Assembly (NCBI RefSeq): GCF_946902905.1
Contig: NZ_OX336385.1
Location: forward strand, 744,001 to 808,000
Reading direction: 5' to 3'
Length of the DNA: 64,000 nucleotides
Source: Streptococcus sp. Marseille-Q6470
GTDB lineage: Bacteria; Bacillota; Bacilli; Lactobacillales; Streptococcaceae
Part shown: piece by piece, positions 32,458 to 42,918 of the stretch
Layout of the letters: every line of letters starts with the position of its first letter
Position numbering within the stretch: the first letter of the stretch is position 1
The notes under the pieces: model-generated
The model's database searches: none
What the model was told of the DNA's origin: nothing
What the model saw: the letters and a program-made list of their open reading frames with translations, nothing else
Program-made: the position numbers and the translations under genes

Positions 32458-32688
32458 TTACGCTATTCCTAATAACTTTTCAATTTTATTGAGTAAATCT
32501 CTATATTTTGAGTTGTCTTTTTCGTTGTTGACAAGATATTCATTTGCGACAATATTTAATGATTGATATAACCCGCCCATAATTCCGGATTGTTTCTCAG
32601 TCAGTTCAATCTTCTTAGCGTATTCATCATAATACATCTTGCAATTCTCATATATACGCTCATTCAACTTATTATAAAGATTAGTCAT
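32458..32688 (-). CDS. Small helical protein of unknown function
   Basis: A 76-aa protein (MTNLYNKLNERIYENCKMYY) rich in charged helices, with no signal or membrane segment. It lies 16 nt after whiA and before the operon terminator, so it is probably co-transcribed. The ribosome-binding site is weak. It is next to a phage-gene remnant and might come from the same insertion. I do not recognise a family; it could also be a chance open frame. Confidence 0.5.
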   Translation of the reverse strand: MTNLYNKLNERIYENCKMYYDEYAKKIELTEKQSGIMGGLYQSLNIVANEYLVNNEKDNSKYRDLLNKIEKLLGIA

Positions 32689-32704
32689 TTTCTATTGTAC
32701 CTAT

Positions 32705-33616
32705 CTATAGTTCATCTGCAATTTTATTAATCTTTCTCAGTCGATGATTGACACCACTTTTTGTGAGTGGATTTGTCAAACTGTCTGCCAATTGTTGGAT
32801 AGAGTAGTCCGGATGTTGAATGCGCAAATGCGCTACTTCCTGCAAATCTGCTGGAAGATTATCCAAGCCAATTCTATCTTTGATTTTACTGATATTGTTG
32901 ATAGTTTTCATACTCGCAGAAACCGTACGAGCGATATTTGCTGTCTCTGCATTATTAGCACGATTGAGATCATTCCGAGTTTCTCGAAGAATCTTGACGC
33001 CTTCAAAAGTATCTCTCGCCTCCATGGCTCCCACTAGAATCAGAAAATCCATAATATCTTCAGCTCGCTGAAGATAGGTCACTGCGCCTTTTTTTCGTTC
33101 GATAACCTTTGCATCTAGCAAGAACTGCTGCAAGAGCGAAGCAATCCCTTGGGCGTGGTCTAGATAAACAGAACTTATTTCTAACTGATACTTGCCTGAC
33201 TCAGGATCCCGAATACTCCCATTTGCTAAAAATGCACCACAGAGATAGGCACGACCTGCTTCCTCATCTCCTAAAATATCTGGATCAATCCCTGTTTCCA
33301 AACCAAAGAAAGAGTCCGCCAAACGCAAATCTGCCAGTAATTCTTGGACTCGCTCATCCGTAAATACAGTATAGACGCGATTTTTCCGTAAATTACTTCT
33401 CTGGTGGTGACGAATCTCAGACTTGATGCCGTAAAAGTGCAAGAAAGATTCATAGAGATGACGAGCCAATTTAGCATTTTCTGTAATGACGGACAAGGTC
33501 AAACCAGAGCTCGATAAACCAATACTACCAGACATCTTGATAATAGCTGACAATTCATGACGACTCAGGTGATGCTGACTTAAAATTTCTTCTTTTACTG
33601 CTACTGTAAAACTCAT
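32705..33616 (-). CDS. whiA: Sporulation-regulator-like DNA-binding protein WhiA
   Basis: A 303-aa protein with an N-terminal LAGLIDADG-like fold ([20 protein letters not shown]) and a C-terminal helix-turn-helix ([25 protein letters not shown]). In non-sporulating Firmicutes WhiA influences division and chromosome segregation. It overlaps yvcK by 4 bp in the conserved rapZ-yvcK-whiA cluster. Confidence 0.94.
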   Translation of the reverse strand: MSFTVAVKEEILSQHHLSRHELSAIIKMSGSIGLSSSGLTLSVITENAKLARHLYESFLHFYGIKSEIRHHQRSNLRKNRVYTVFTDERVQELLADLRLADSFFGLETGIDPDILGDEEAGRAYLCGAFLANGSIRDPESGKYQLEISSVYLDHAQGIASLLQQFLLDAKVIERKKGAVTYLQRAEDIMDFLILVGAMEARDTFEGVKILRETRNDLNRANNAETANIARTVSASMKTINNISKIKDRIGLDNLPADLQEVAHLRIQHPDYSIQQLADSLTNPLTKSGVNHRLRKINKIADEL

Positions 33617-34590
33617 TTTCTCACCTGTATGATCCGCATGAGCTCATCTACGATCAAATCACCATCGTGAAAGGCTCCCCCATTTTCCAAGCGTAGAAAG
33701 TTGGATGAAATGACACGTGGGACTTGCTTACGCAAACCTTCAAAATCATGCTCAACCTGCACCAAATACTCATCAAAACGGTTGGTATCCATATAGTCCC
33801 TCGGAACCTTTTCGATATTAACAAGGACAGTATCGATAAATGGACGTCCCAAATGACGATGCAAGACTGCTACATGATCACTATCTGAGAAATGCTCCGT
33901 TTCTCCACGCTGGGTCATGATGTTACAGACATAGGCAACCTCTGCCTTAGTCTCTAGAAGAGCCTGTCCAATTTCTTCAATAACAATATTTGGTAAGATG
34001 GATGTAAAGAGTGAACCTGGACCCAAGACAATCATATCACTCTCAAGAATGGTATTGACAACACGACGGCTAGCCTGTGGCTTTTCATCATCCAGAGTGT
34101 TTGTCACATAGACATGGTCAATCATTCCTGGATGATCAGCGATGTGACTTTCCCCAGCTACTTCTGATCCATCTTTGAAAACCGCATGGAGTGTCAAAGG
34201 ATGGTCACTTGATGGGAAAATTTTGCCTGTCGTATGGAAAAATTTACTCAGTAATTGCATGGCATTGTAGGTTGAACCCTGCATTTCAGAAAGTCCTGCT
34301 ATGATAATGTTTCCTAATGGATGACCGGCAAAAGCACCTGCATCCTCAGAAAAACGGTATTGAAAGACTTTTTCATAGAATTTTGGCATATCTGACATGG
34401 CCACAAGGACATTACGCAAATCACCTGGTGGTGTTAACTGTTGAATGTTTTTACGAAGTTCACCCGAAGAACCGCCATCATCAGCAACGGTTACAATGGC
34501 TGCGATGTCTACATCCTTTTCCCGTAGACTATTTAAAATAACAGGGATTCCGGTTCCTCCACCAATCACCGTAATTTTTGGTTTTCTCAT
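33613..34590 (-). CDS. yvcK: YvcK/CofD-like gluconeogenesis factor
   Basis: A 325-aa CofD-like protein. [12 protein letters not shown] (residues 8-19), [14 protein letters not shown] and PPGDLRNVL are the nucleotide-sugar-binding motifs. YvcK binds UDP-sugars and is needed for carbon flow and envelope shape in Bacillus. It overlaps rapZ by 4 bp and whiA by 4 bp. Confidence 0.93.
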   Translation of the reverse strand: MRKPKITVIGGGTGIPVILNSLREKDVDIAAIVTVADDGGSSGELRKNIQQLTPPGDLRNVLVAMSDMPKFYEKVFQYRFSEDAGAFAGHPLGNIIIAGLSEMQGSTYNAMQLLSKFFHTTGKIFPSSDHPLTLHAVFKDGSEVAGESHIADHPGMIDHVYVTNTLDDEKPQASRRVVNTILESDMIVLGPGSLFTSILPNIVIEEIGQALLETKAEVAYVCNIMTQRGETEHFSDSDHVAVLHRHLGRPFIDTVLVNIEKVPRDYMDTNRFDEYLVQVEHDFEGLRKQVPRVISSNFLRLENGGAFHDGDLIVDELMRIIQVRK

Positions 34591-35480
34591 GAACGGTTTA
34601 CCGTTTCCTTTCTTCGATCTTTATCACGATGACTTTCATTTACAGGCCAATTTTTAGATAAATCATTTGCTAATCGCTTGGCAAAAGCAACGCTTCGGTG
34701 TTGACCACCTGTACAACCCACTGCAATGGTTAAAACAGACTTACCTTCTTTTTTATAACCTGGTAGAATTGGTTCAATCAAGGCTAACAAATGACGATAA
34801 AAATCTTCAGATTCCTTATGATTCATGACATAGTCATAAACTGCCTGGTCTTCACCTGTCTGGTTACGAAGTTCTGGCAGATAATAAGGGTTTGGCAAGA
34901 AACGAACATCAAATACTAAATCGGCATCAATTGGAATTCCATATTTAAATCCAAAGGACATGACCTCAATACGGAAAGATTGCGTTTGTTCTTGGTCTGA
35001 AAACTGTTCTGCAATTGTCTTTCGAAGTTCACGTGGAGTTAACTCTGTCGTGTCTACCACGTTTTGACTCATATTTTTCAAAGGCGCCAAGAGTTCGCGT
35101 TCCAGCTTAATCCCGTCCAAGATACGACCATCTGCTGCAAGAGGGTGACTTCTTCTAGTTTCCTTATAACGTGCCACTAATTCCTTATCTGCTGCATCCA
35201 AAAAGAGAATCTTGAAATCCAAATCATCTTGATTTTCCAATTCATCTAAGACAGCCTGAATCTCTGAGAAGAAAGAACGACTACGCATATCCACCACTAG
35301 AGCTAACTTGTGGTCATCGTCCTTGGTCTCGACCAACTGCAAAAACTTTGGCAAGAGAGCAGGTGGCATATTATCAATGGTAAAATATCCTAAATCTTCA
35401 AAGGACTGAATGGCTACAGTTTTTCCTGCACCACTCATCCCTGTCACAATCACCAGGTGAAGTTGTTTCTTTGTCATCAT
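34587..35480 (-). CDS. rapZ: RNase adapter / nucleotide-binding protein RapZ
   Basis: A 297-aa P-loop protein: [12 protein letters not shown] (near residues 13-24) and, in the C-terminal domain, the [10 protein letters not shown] motif of the family. E. coli RapZ guides RNase E to GlmZ; in Firmicutes the target is less certain. The start has two adjacent ATGs (35480, 35477) after GGAG. Confidence 0.92.
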   Translation of the reverse strand: MMTKKQLHLVIVTGMSGAGKTVAIQSFEDLGYFTIDNMPPALLPKFLQLVETKDDDHKLALVVDMRSRSFFSEIQAVLDELENQDDLDFKILFLDAADKELVARYKETRRSHPLAADGRILDGIKLERELLAPLKNMSQNVVDTTELTPRELRKTIAEQFSDQEQTQSFRIEVMSFGFKYGIPIDADLVFDVRFLPNPYYLPELRNQTGEDQAVYDYVMNHKESEDFYRHLLALIEPILPGYKKEGKSVLTIAVGCTGGQHRSVAFAKRLANDLSKNWPVNESHRDKDRRKETVNRS

Positions 35481-35528
35481 AGTCTCCTTATATCAAAAGA
35501 AGTTTGGAAGAACCAAACTTCTACTAGC

Positions 35529-35909
35529 TTATCCAATCTCTGCGATGACTTCAATTTCGACTTTTACATCGCGAGGAAGACGAGCTACTTCCACAGCTGA
35601 ACGAGCTGGAAATTCCTTGTTAAAGGCTGTTTGGTATACCTCGTTAAAAGGTACAAAGTCGTTCATATCACTCAAGAAACAAGTTGTTTTAACAACATGG
35701 TCAAAATCTGTTCCTGCTTCTGCTAAAATAGCTCCAATATTTTTCAAGACTTGTTCAGTCTGTTCTTGGATTGTTTTTCCTATGATTTCTCCAGTTTCAG
35801 GAGATAGTGGAACTTGACCGCTAGCGAACAAAAGGTTGCCAACGATTTTTCCTTGAACGTAAGGTCCGATTGCCTTTGGAGCTTTATCTGTATGAATTGT
35901 TTTTGCCAT
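35529..35909 (-). CDS. ridA: RidA-family enamine/imine deaminase
   Basis: A 126-aa YjgF/RidA protein that hydrolyses reactive 2-aminoacrylate from PLP enzymes. KAIGPYVQG at the start, the conserved arginine in PARSAVEVARLP and the final KVEIEVIAEIG match the family. It lies between ysxC and rapZ with short gaps. Confidence 0.92.
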   Translation of the reverse strand: MAKTIHTDKAPKAIGPYVQGKIVGNLLFASGQVPLSPETGEIIGKTIQEQTEQVLKNIGAILAEAGTDFDHVVKTTCFLSDMNDFVPFNEVYQTAFNKEFPARSAVEVARLPRDVKVEIEVIAEIG

Positions 35910-35918
35910 ATGTATTCC

Positions 35919-36506
35919 TCACAATTTACCTAAAATAGCATTCCAAGCTTGGTCCATTCCTGCTTTTGTTACGGATGAAAAGAGGATAAAATCATCACTT
36001 GGATCAAAGTTTAATTTCTTTTTAATAGCTGATTCGTGCTTGTTCCATTTCCCACGCGGAATCTTGTCGGCCTTGGTCGCCACAATGATGACAGGAATTT
36101 CGTAATATTTAAGAAATTCGTACATCTGCACATCATCTGCCGTCGGATCATGGCGAAGGTCAACGAGACTAACAACCGCTCGAAGATTTTCTCGAGTGGT
36201 CAAGTACTCCTCAATCATACGTCCCCATTTTTCGCGTTCCTTTTTGGAAACACGGGCATAACCATAACCAGGCACATCCACAAAACGCATCTTATCATCA
36301 ATGTTAAAGAAATTGAGTAGTTGTGTTTTTCCTGGTTTTCCAGAGGTACGAGCTAGATTTTTACGATTGAGCATGGTATTGATAAAACTTGATTTCCCAA
36401 CATTTGAGCGCCCTGCAAGAGCAATCTCAGGAAGTTCATCTTGCGGATAGTGGGACTTGTTGGCTGCACTCAGCAAAATCTCAGCATTGTGTGTATTGAT
36501 TTCCAT
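35919..36506 (-). CDS. ysxC: Ribosome biogenesis GTP-binding protein YsxC/EngB
   Basis: A 195-aa essential GTPase for 50S assembly. G1 [10 protein letters not shown]3 DVPGYG and G4 TKADK are present. A GTG at 36512 lies in frame, but AGAGG precedes the ATG at 36506 by 5 nt, which gives the usual start [11 protein letters not shown]. It is directly downstream of clpX, a conserved pairing. Confidence 0.95.
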   Translation of the reverse strand: MEINTHNAEILLSAANKSHYPQDELPEIALAGRSNVGKSSFINTMLNRKNLARTSGKPGKTQLLNFFNIDDKMRFVDVPGYGYARVSKKEREKWGRMIEEYLTTRENLRAVVSLVDLRHDPTADDVQMYEFLKYYEIPVIIVATKADKIPRGKWNKHESAIKKKLNFDPSDDFILFSSVTKAGMDQAWNAILGKL

Positions 36507-36514
36507 AGTCACCT

Positions 36515-37747
36515 CTAGGCTGTCTCTAGAATTGGCTTAGCCGTTCCGTCAACCGCTTCTTTTGTGATACGAACTGTTTTCACATTTTCTTGACTTGGAA
36601 CCTCAAACATAACGTCTAGCATGGTTTCTTCGATAATTGAGCGAAGACCACGCGCACCCGTTTTACGTTCGATGGCTTTGTTTGCAATTTCTTGGAGAGC
36701 TTCGTCGTCAAATTCAAGCTCCACATCATCATAAGAAAGCAAGGTCTGGTATTGTTTAACCAAAGCATTTCTTGGTTCCTTCAAGATGCGAACCAAATCA
36801 TCTACAGTCAACTGCTCCAAGGCTGCAAAGACAGGCAAGCGTCCAATCAACTCAGGAATAATACCGAATTTTTGAATATCTTCTGCGATGATTTCTTGCA
36901 TGTAAGAACTATTTTCGTCAATAGCCTTGTTGTTTTGTCCGAAACCAATCACTTTTTCACCCAGACGCTGTTTGACAATCTCTTCGATGCCATCGAAGGC
37001 ACCACCCACGATAAAGAGGATATTTTTTGTATCCACTTGAATCATTTCTTGTTGTGGATGTTTGCGTCCACCTTGTGGTGGTACGCTGGCTACAGTTCCT
37101 TCGATAATTTTGAGGAGGGCTTGTTGTACCCCTTCACCAGAAACATCACGTGTGATAGACACGTTCTCGCTCTTCTTGGCAATTTTGTCAATCTCATCTA
37201 CATAGATTATTCCACGTTCTGCACGTTCGATGTTAAAGTCAGCTGCCTGCAAGAGTTTGAGGAGAATATTTTCCACGTCCTCACCAACATAACCAGCCTC
37301 AGTAAGAGCTGTTGCATCTGCAATGGCAAAAGGTACATTCAAACTTCTAGCAAGTGTTTGAGCAAGGAAAGTCTTCCCTGAACCAGTTGGGCCAATCATC
37401 AAAATATTTGATTTTTGCAAATCCACATCTTCTGACTCTTCACGAGTGTCATGGAAATTGATGCGTTTGTAGTGGTTATATACAGCTACTGCCAAGGCAC
37501 GTTTGGCACGATCTTGACCAATCACATAGTGGTTCAAGATGTTTAAGAGTTCGATTGGTTTTGGTACTTCAGATAAGTCTGCTAGGACTTCCTCTGCCAA
37601 CTCCTCACGAATGATTTCCTGGGCTAACTCCACACACTCATTACAGATAAAAGCGTTGTTCCCAGCGATTATTTTTTTAACTTCTTCTTGGCTTTTGCCA
37701 CAAAATGAGCAATAAACCATCATATCATTTTTCCTATTTGTAGGCAT
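36515..37747 (-). CDS. clpX: ClpX ATPase subunit of ClpXP
   Basis: A 410-aa AAA+ unfoldase. The zinc-binding domain uses four cysteines (YCSFCGK and FICNEC, about residues 12-38), Walker A is [11 protein letters not shown], Walker B is IIYVDEID, the pore loop region is RKHPQQ, and KVIGFGQN is the IGF loop that docks ClpP. Complete length. It is third in a run starting with dfr. Confidence 0.97.
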   Translation of the reverse strand: MPTNRKNDMMVYCSFCGKSQEEVKKIIAGNNAFICNECVELAQEIIREELAEEVLADLSEVPKPIELLNILNHYVIGQDRAKRALAVAVYNHYKRINFHDTREESEDVDLQKSNILMIGPTGSGKTFLAQTLARSLNVPFAIADATALTEAGYVGEDVENILLKLLQAADFNIERAERGIIYVDEIDKIAKKSENVSITRDVSGEGVQQALLKIIEGTVASVPPQGGRKHPQQEMIQVDTKNILFIVGGAFDGIEEIVKQRLGEKVIGFGQNNKAIDENSSYMQEIIAEDIQKFGIIPELIGRLPVFAALEQLTVDDLVRILKEPRNALVKQYQTLLSYDDVELEFDDEALQEIANKAIERKTGARGLRSIIEETMLDVMFEVPSQENVKTVRITKEAVDGTAKPILETA

Positions 37748-37778
37748 GATTCCCTTCCGTTCTAATTATTCATTCTCT

Positions 37779-37949
37779 CTAAAATAAGGTCATATAAAAA
37801 GCATGAATGCTATTCACCAAGTTTGTAAAGGCATTAAGCCAAAGTAGAGTAGCAAGTCCAAAGCGCTTTTTACGAAAAGCGTGTGTTCCAGCTACAAAAC
37901 AGACAGCACACAAAAGAGCTGTAAAAAATCCAAAAATACTACGCTCCAT
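37779..37949 (-). CDS. Small two-helix membrane protein between dfr and clpX
   Basis: A 56-aa open frame, [20 protein letters not shown] at the start and ending NSIHAFYMTLF, with two hydrophobic helices separated by a basic turn (HAFRKKRFG). The ATG overlaps the dfr stop by one base (TAATG), a coupling arrangement that supports real translation. Pneumococcus has a small hypothetical gene at the same place as I recall. The function is unknown. It is too short for ordinary gene-length cut-offs. Confidence 0.8.
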   Translation of the reverse strand: MERSIFGFFTALLCAVCFVAGTHAFRKKRFGLATLLWLNAFTNLVNSIHAFYMTLF

Positions 37950-38455
37950 TAGACTTCCTTTCTCTTTCTATATTCGATGGTAAAATCATAGGCATTTTTC
38001 TCATCTCTAGTATAAGATTTGCTTGCAACAGTCTCAAAAACAGTCAAGTCAAAATCTTCCGGGAAAAAAGTATCCCCTTCAACTTGAGCATGGATTTGTG
38101 TCACAATAATTTCATCGAGATAAGGTTCAAAAAGCTGAAAAATCTGCTTACCCCCAATGATATAGAGATTTTTATCCTGGTTATGGTACCAGTCTAAAAC
38201 ATCCTCAACATTTTGGAAAACCAGAGCACCCTCAATTGACTCTTCAACATTACGCGTCAAAATCAGAGTCTCACGTCCTGGAAGCAAACGTCGTCCCATT
38301 CCATCAAAGGTGACACGTCCCATCAAGATGGCATGATTCAAGGTTGTTTCTTTAAAATGTTTTAACTCTGCTGGCAAATGCCATGGTAAGCGATCCTCTT
38401 TTCCGATTACACCCTTTTCATCTTGGGCCCAGATGGCTACGATTTTCATTGTCAT
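37949..38455 (-). CDS. dfr: Dihydrofolate reductase
   Basis: A 168-aa enzyme reducing dihydrofolate with NADPH, the target of trimethoprim. [26 protein letters not shown] and [10 protein letters not shown] are the active-site segments. Residue 100 is isoleucine; leucine at this position is the main pneumococcal resistance change, so this allele looks sensitive at that site. It is translationally coupled to the 56-aa membrane protein. Confidence 0.95.
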   Translation of the reverse strand: MTMKIVAIWAQDEKGVIGKEDRLPWHLPAELKHFKETTLNHAILMGRVTFDGMGRRLLPGRETLILTRNVEESIEGALVFQNVEDVLDWYHNQDKNLYIIGGKQIFQLFEPYLDEIIVTQIHAQVEGDTFFPEDFDLTVFETVASKSYTRDEKNAYDFTIEYRKRKEV

Positions 38456-38535
38456 GCTTTCATCCTTTTTATTGATAGTTCTATTTTATCAAAAATCTTG
38501 AAAAAAGACTGTTTTGGAATGCCCCCCGAAATAGA

Positions 38536-38566
38536 AAAAATCCGTAGAAACTTTCTACGGATTTTT
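38536..38566. terminator. Terminator between dpr and dfr
   Basis: A perfect 15-bp stem (38536-38550 with 38552-38566) containing A and T tracts. It follows the dpr stop by 16 nt. Confidence 0.8.
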
Positions 38567-38582
38567 AGAAAAATTCAGTATC

Positions 38583-39101
38583 TTACAAACCAGGTGCTTG
38601 TCCTAATTCTGCTGCAAGCATCCAGACAGTTTTTTCAAGGTCTGCCTTAGCACCAACGAAGATATCATTGGTTACATCATCACCTTCCTCATCAGTTACA
38701 TCCAATGCTTTTTGGAAGAGTGTGATGAGGTAACGATAGATAGATAGAACACGCTCTAAACTTTCTTCTACGTTACGGAATTCTCCAACTTCTTCTTCGA
38801 TTTCACTGTGTTGAAGGAATTCTGTCAAAGTAGAGTAAGGTTTGCCACCAAGAGTGATCAAGCGTTCGCTGATTTCATCAAGGTAACCATCAAGGCTATC
38901 CATATATTCATCCATCTTAGGATGCCATACCATAAAACCACGTCCACGCATGTACCAGTGTACTTGATGAAGAGCGATATGCGCTACATACAAGTCTGCT
39001 ACGGCTTGATTCAAGACTTCTTTCGTTTTTACTAGCGTTTCAGGAGCTGTCTTAGATAATGTTGTTACGTCTTTTAATGCATCTTTTTTCAATTCTACCA
39101 T
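38583..39101 (-). CDS. dpr: Dps-like peroxide resistance protein Dpr
   Basis: A 172-aa ferritin-like protein that stores iron and limits hydrogen peroxide damage. The ferroxidase-site helices contain HQVHWYMRG and [25 protein letters not shown] at 39110 is in frame, but GAGGTGAG lies just upstream of the ATG at 39101, giving MVELKKDAL. Relevant to peroxide-producing mitis streptococci. Confidence 0.94.
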   Translation of the reverse strand: MVELKKDALKDVTTLSKTAPETLVKTKEVLNQAVADLYVAHIALHQVHWYMRGRGFMVWHPKMDEYMDSLDGYLDEISERLITLGGKPYSTLTEFLQHSEIEEEVGEFRNVEESLERVLSIYRYLITLFQKALDVTDEEGDDVTNDIFVGAKADLEKTVWMLAAELGQAPGL

Positions 39102-39154
39102 TTTTCTCACCTCATAATATTATTTTTGCAACCATATTTATTGATTACTATCTC

Positions 39155-39183
39155 AGTATACTACACCTAGTAGACAAAAGCAA
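39155..39183 (-). promoter_or_regulatory. dpr promoter
   Basis: Minus strand TTGCTT (39178-39183), a 17-nt spacer and TATACT (39155-39160). It lies about 54 nt before the start codon. No PerR-type palindrome was found by eye. Confidence 0.6.
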
Positions 39184-39249
39184 GAAAATTAACCCATATT
39201 AAAAAAGTTGTAATAGACTGATAATTTAAGAAAATGAGCAGATATCTTT

Positions 39250-41031
39250 TTAGTTATTTTCAGTATCTTTCCGAGAGAATTGGCTTTGATAAAGGTCATA
39301 ATAGAAACCTTTTGAAGCTAAGAGACTTTCATGATTTCCTTGTTCGATAATCTGTCCATCTTTCAGCACCAAAATCTTGTCCGCTTCCTGAATAGTAGAA
39401 AGGCGATGGGCGATAACAAAGCTTGTTCTCCCATTCATCAAACGCTTCATCGCTTTTTGAATCAAGAGTTCTAGACGCGTATCGACTGATGAGGTCGCTT
39501 CGTCAAGGATTAGAATTTTTGGATCAGCCAAGAGTGCACGCGCGATAGTCAAAAGTTGCTTCTGACCAAGAGAAATATTACTTGACTCTTGGTTCATCTC
39601 CATGTTGTAACCACCAGGAAGGGTGCGGATAAAGTGGTCAACATTGGCAGCTTTAGCAGCTTCAACGATTTCTTCATCTGTTGCCTCAAGATTCCCAAAG
39701 CGAAGATTTTCCTTGATACTGCCTTCATAGAGCCAGGCGTCTTGTAATACCATCCCAAACTGACGACGGTAGTCCTGACGAGACAAGTCTCGAATATCTT
39801 GACCATCGACTAAAATGGCACCCGCTGTTACATCATAAAAACGCATGAGCAGGTTAATTAAGGTTGTTTTACCGGCTCCAGTTGGTCCTACAATAGCTAC
39901 CATCTCTCCAGGTTCAACATCTAGGTTAAAATTGCGAATCAATGGTTTGTTTTCCACATATTGGAAATCAACATTCTTGAAGCTAACCTGACCTGTCAAT
40001 GGTGCCAGTTCTTTCACTTTAGCAGTTTGAACTTCTTCCTGTTCATCCAAAACTTCAAAGACACGGTCAAGCGAAGACTTAGCACTTTGCATTTGTCCTG
40101 CTAATTGAGTGATATTTTGGATCGGTTGACTAACCTGCCACACATACTGAACGAAAGCCTGCATATTACCAATGGTTAAGCGGCCTGCAATAACCTGCAA
40201 TCCACCTAAAACAGCTACAATTAAGTAAGTTAAATCCGATACAATATGAAGGGCAGGCATCATAAATCCTGAAATAAAGCTAGCCTTGAATCCGACCTGT
40301 TGCAATTCATCCGTAATCTTTTCAAATCTCTCTTGAGAGTTTTCTTCACGTCCGAAAAGTTTTAAAACATTAAAACCTGTCAAGTTTTCCTGTACAAATC
40401 CATTCATACGTCCCAATATAGCTGCTTGCTGTTTAAAGTACGGCTGCGAACGATTCAGAATCGTTTTAGCACCAAAATAAGTAATCGGAATCGACAAGAT
40501 AACAATGATAGCCAACTGAAGATTTAGATAGAGGACCATTCCCATAACAAAAATAATGGTAAAGACTGCATTAACAATCTGTAAGAAGGATTGTTGGAGT
40601 GCATTAGATACGGTCTCTACATCACTAGTAAAACGTCCCAGCAAATCTCCAAATTGGTGTTTGTCAAAGTAAGACACAGGGATGCGGTTGATTTTTTCGC
40701 TCATTTCATTTCGCAAATCCTGTATCATAGACTGGACAGCATTGGTCATGAAGTAGTTTGAGTAATAAGAACCCAACTCATAAAAAAGGCCACGCAAGAG
40801 ATAGATCGCCAGAATCACTGCGATATAGCTGGTATTAATCCCTGCTCCTGCAACACCATTTGCCATGGCAAGGAGGTTGCTGGTTAACTCAGTGATAGCA
40901 AGTCCCAATACGAAAGGCTCGATAACACTCATAATGACGCTAACTATTTTCAAGAAGACTGCAAAGAAAACAGAGAAACGGTAGGCTTTTAAATAGCTCC
41001 ATAGACGAGCTAGACTAGATTGTTGTTTCAT
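39250..41031 (-). CDS. Heterodimeric ABC exporter subunit with catalytic Walker B
   Basis: A 593-aa half-transporter: six membrane helices (residues 1-310) and one ABC domain. Walker A is GPTGAGKTTL, Walker B ILILDEATSS with the catalytic glutamate. The signature is degenerate (NISLGQKQ instead of LSGGQ). Partner of the subunit at 41042, whose asymmetry is complementary. Resembles EfrAB/LmrCD-type drug exporters; the substrate is unknown. It is 10 nt after the partner gene. Confidence 0.9.
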   Translation of the reverse strand: MKQQSSLARLWSYLKAYRFSVFFAVFLKIVSVIMSVIEPFVLGLAITELTSNLLAMANGVAGAGINTSYIAVILAIYLLRGLFYELGSYYSNYFMTNAVQSMIQDLRNEMSEKINRIPVSYFDKHQFGDLLGRFTSDVETVSNALQQSFLQIVNAVFTIIFVMGMVLYLNLQLAIIVILSIPITYFGAKTILNRSQPYFKQQAAILGRMNGFVQENLTGFNVLKLFGREENSQERFEKITDELQQVGFKASFISGFMMPALHIVSDLTYLIVAVLGGLQVIAGRLTIGNMQAFVQYVWQVSQPIQNITQLAGQMQSAKSSLDRVFEVLDEQEEVQTAKVKELAPLTGQVSFKNVDFQYVENKPLIRNFNLDVEPGEMVAIVGPTGAGKTTLINLLMRFYDVTAGAILVDGQDIRDLSRQDYRRQFGMVLQDAWLYEGSIKENLRFGNLEATDEEIVEAAKAANVDHFIRTLPGGYNMEMNQESSNISLGQKQLLTIARALLADPKILILDEATSSVDTRLELLIQKAMKRLMNGRTSFVIAHRLSTIQEADKILVLKDGQIIEQGNHESLLASKGFYYDLYQSQFSRKDTENN

Positions 41032-41041
41032 CCTTTACCTC

Positions 41042-42778
41042 CTATTCTTCTGTCAGAGACGCATTTTTCAACTGCGACTCAGCAATTTCTCGATAGATGT
41101 CATTGGTTTCCATCAATTCCTCGTGACGGCCACGACCAACGATTTCGCCTTTATCAAGCACAATAATCTGGTCAGCATCCATGATGGTTCCAACACGTTG
41201 CGCAACGATTAGGACGGTTGCATTTTGGGTGACTTCCTTAAGACGACGACGCAAGATAGCATCTGTACGGTAGTCCAAGGCTGAGAAGGAATCATCAAAG
41301 ATATAGATATCTGGACCCTTGATGACTGCGCGGGCAATCGACAAACGCTGTTTCTGACCACCAGATAGATTACTTCCGCCTTCAGCTAGATGGGTTGCAA
41401 AACCTTCTTCTCGACTTTCGATAAAGTCTTTGGCTTGGGCTACATCAGCTGCTTGGTGCAAGTCCTCATGACTAGCGTCCTCTTTTCCATAACGGAGATT
41501 ATCTGCGATAGTCCCTGTAAAGAGCAAGGCTTTTTGTGGAATAAATCCAATCTTTTGACGGAGTGATTTGAGACGGTAATCCCGTACATCAACACCATCG
41601 ACCTTGATTTTCCCTAGAGTAACATCGTAGAATCGAGGAATCAATTGAACCAGAGTAGACTTACCTGACCCAGTTGAACCGATAAATGCAATGGTTTCTC
41701 CCGGTTTAGCAGTAAAGGAAATATTATGCAAAACAGGACTTTCTGTTTCCCCAGGATAGGCAAAGGTCACATTATCAAATTCTAGATATCCATGAGTTTC
41801 TGTTTCTTGAATTCCATCCTCATTTGGATCAATGGAAATGGGCATGTCCATGATTTCCTTCAAACGTTCACTGGATACAGCTGTTCTAGGATACATTGTG
41901 AAGAGGTTTGACAAGAAGAGGAAGGACAAGAGAGCATGGAAACTATATTCGATGAAGGCTACCAAATCCCCAATCTGCAAACTTCCTTGCTTGAGAGGAT
42001 CCAAAGCAAACCAAACGATAGCTACAATCATGGCAATAATGATTTGCACAAAAAGTGGTTCCGTCAAACCAGTTAATTTGAACAAGCGATTCGAATTATC
42101 CGCATAGATTGCATTTTTCTCTTCGAAACGTTTTTCTTGGAAGTCTTCACGAGCAAAGGCACGAATCACTCGTAGACCCATCAAATTTTCACGAACATAC
42201 TGGTTAATCTTGTCCAGTGTTTTCTGTTGCTTTTCAGATAAGGGACGCGTTTTAACCGCCACATAAATGACTACAACAGCTAGAAAAGGAACGGAAAAAG
42301 CGACAATCCAGGCCAGTGAGGGACTCGTCAAGAAAATCATGAGAATACTCGACAGCATCATCATGGGAGTGATGACACCCAACTTAAGCGTCTGTTCTGC
42401 AAACTGCATGAGGACAAAGGCATCACTCGTAATACGAGTAACTAGTGAAGATACACCGATTTGTTCATATTCGTGATGAGAATACTCTTGTAATTTAGCA
42501 TAAACATCATTTCGCATGTCCTTAACCATATTAGTGGTCAATTTACTAGCCGCATAAGATAGCACAATCCGTCCAAATGTTCCCAGGACAATAATAACCA
42601 GCATGATGATGGCCCAAAAATAGAGCTTGTCCTTGTCGCCTTGGTTGATTCCTTGGTCAATCATGCGAGCCAGAACAGTTGGTAGACCTAGATTGACAAT
42701 GACAAAGAAAATAGCTCCGAAGAAGTCTAAAACTAGCCATTTGGGATAACGTTTGAGATAAGACCAAATATAAAGCAT
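41042..42778 (-). CDS. Heterodimeric ABC exporter subunit with degenerate Walker B
   Basis: A 578-aa half-transporter with six membrane helices and one ABC domain. Walker A GSTGSGKSTL and the signature NLSGGQKQRLS are normal, but Walker B ends IYIFDDSFSALD, with aspartate for the catalytic glutamate. With the subunit at 39250 this makes one active and one degenerate ATP site, as in TM287/288. It is the first gene of the pair. From memory, pneumococcus carries lytC between dpr and tpiA, so this pair may be placed differently here. Confidence 0.9.
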   Translation of the reverse strand: MLYIWSYLKRYPKWLVLDFFGAIFFVIVNLGLPTVLARMIDQGINQGDKDKLYFWAIIMLVIIVLGTFGRIVLSYAASKLTTNMVKDMRNDVYAKLQEYSHHEYEQIGVSSLVTRITSDAFVLMQFAEQTLKLGVITPMMMLSSILMIFLTSPSLAWIVAFSVPFLAVVVIYVAVKTRPLSEKQQKTLDKINQYVRENLMGLRVIRAFAREDFQEKRFEEKNAIYADNSNRLFKLTGLTEPLFVQIIIAMIVAIVWFALDPLKQGSLQIGDLVAFIEYSFHALLSFLFLSNLFTMYPRTAVSSERLKEIMDMPISIDPNEDGIQETETHGYLEFDNVTFAYPGETESPVLHNISFTAKPGETIAFIGSTGSGKSTLVQLIPRFYDVTLGKIKVDGVDVRDYRLKSLRQKIGFIPQKALLFTGTIADNLRYGKEDASHEDLHQAADVAQAKDFIESREEGFATHLAEGGSNLSGGQKQRLSIARAVIKGPDIYIFDDSFSALDYRTDAILRRRLKEVTQNATVLIVAQRVGTIMDADQIIVLDKGEIVGRGRHEELMETNDIYREIAESQLKNASLTEE

Positions 42779-42799
42779 AATTCTCCTTTCTTTTTCTTC

Positions 42800-42906
42800 T
42801 AATACTCTTCGAAAATCTCTTCAAACCACGTCAGCTTCACCTTGCCGTACTCAAGTACAGCCTGCGGCTAGCTTCCTAGTTTGCTCTTTGATTTTCATTG
42901 AGTATA
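42800..42906. repeat. BOX element (boxA-boxC form)
   Basis: 107 bp starting AATACTCTTCGAAAATCTC and ending TTTTCATTGAGTATA, the well-known ends of streptococcal BOX elements. The middle (CCTTGCCGTACTCAAGTACAG) is short and has no recognisable boxB copies. BOX copies are non-coding, dispersed and form stable hairpins. It lies between tpiA and the ABC pair. Confidence 0.88.
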
Positions 42907-42918
42907 AAATGCAGAAAA

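Noticed and set aside
31887..32566. Open frames on the plus strand (89-95 aa)
   Set aside because: They cover the terminator, the phage remnant and an intergenic gap, have no RBS and no family likeness; the minus-strand remnant explains the region better.
36692..37381. 229-aa open frame on the plus strand
   Set aside because: It is entirely antisense to clpX, a clear core gene, and shows no recognisable domain or RBS.
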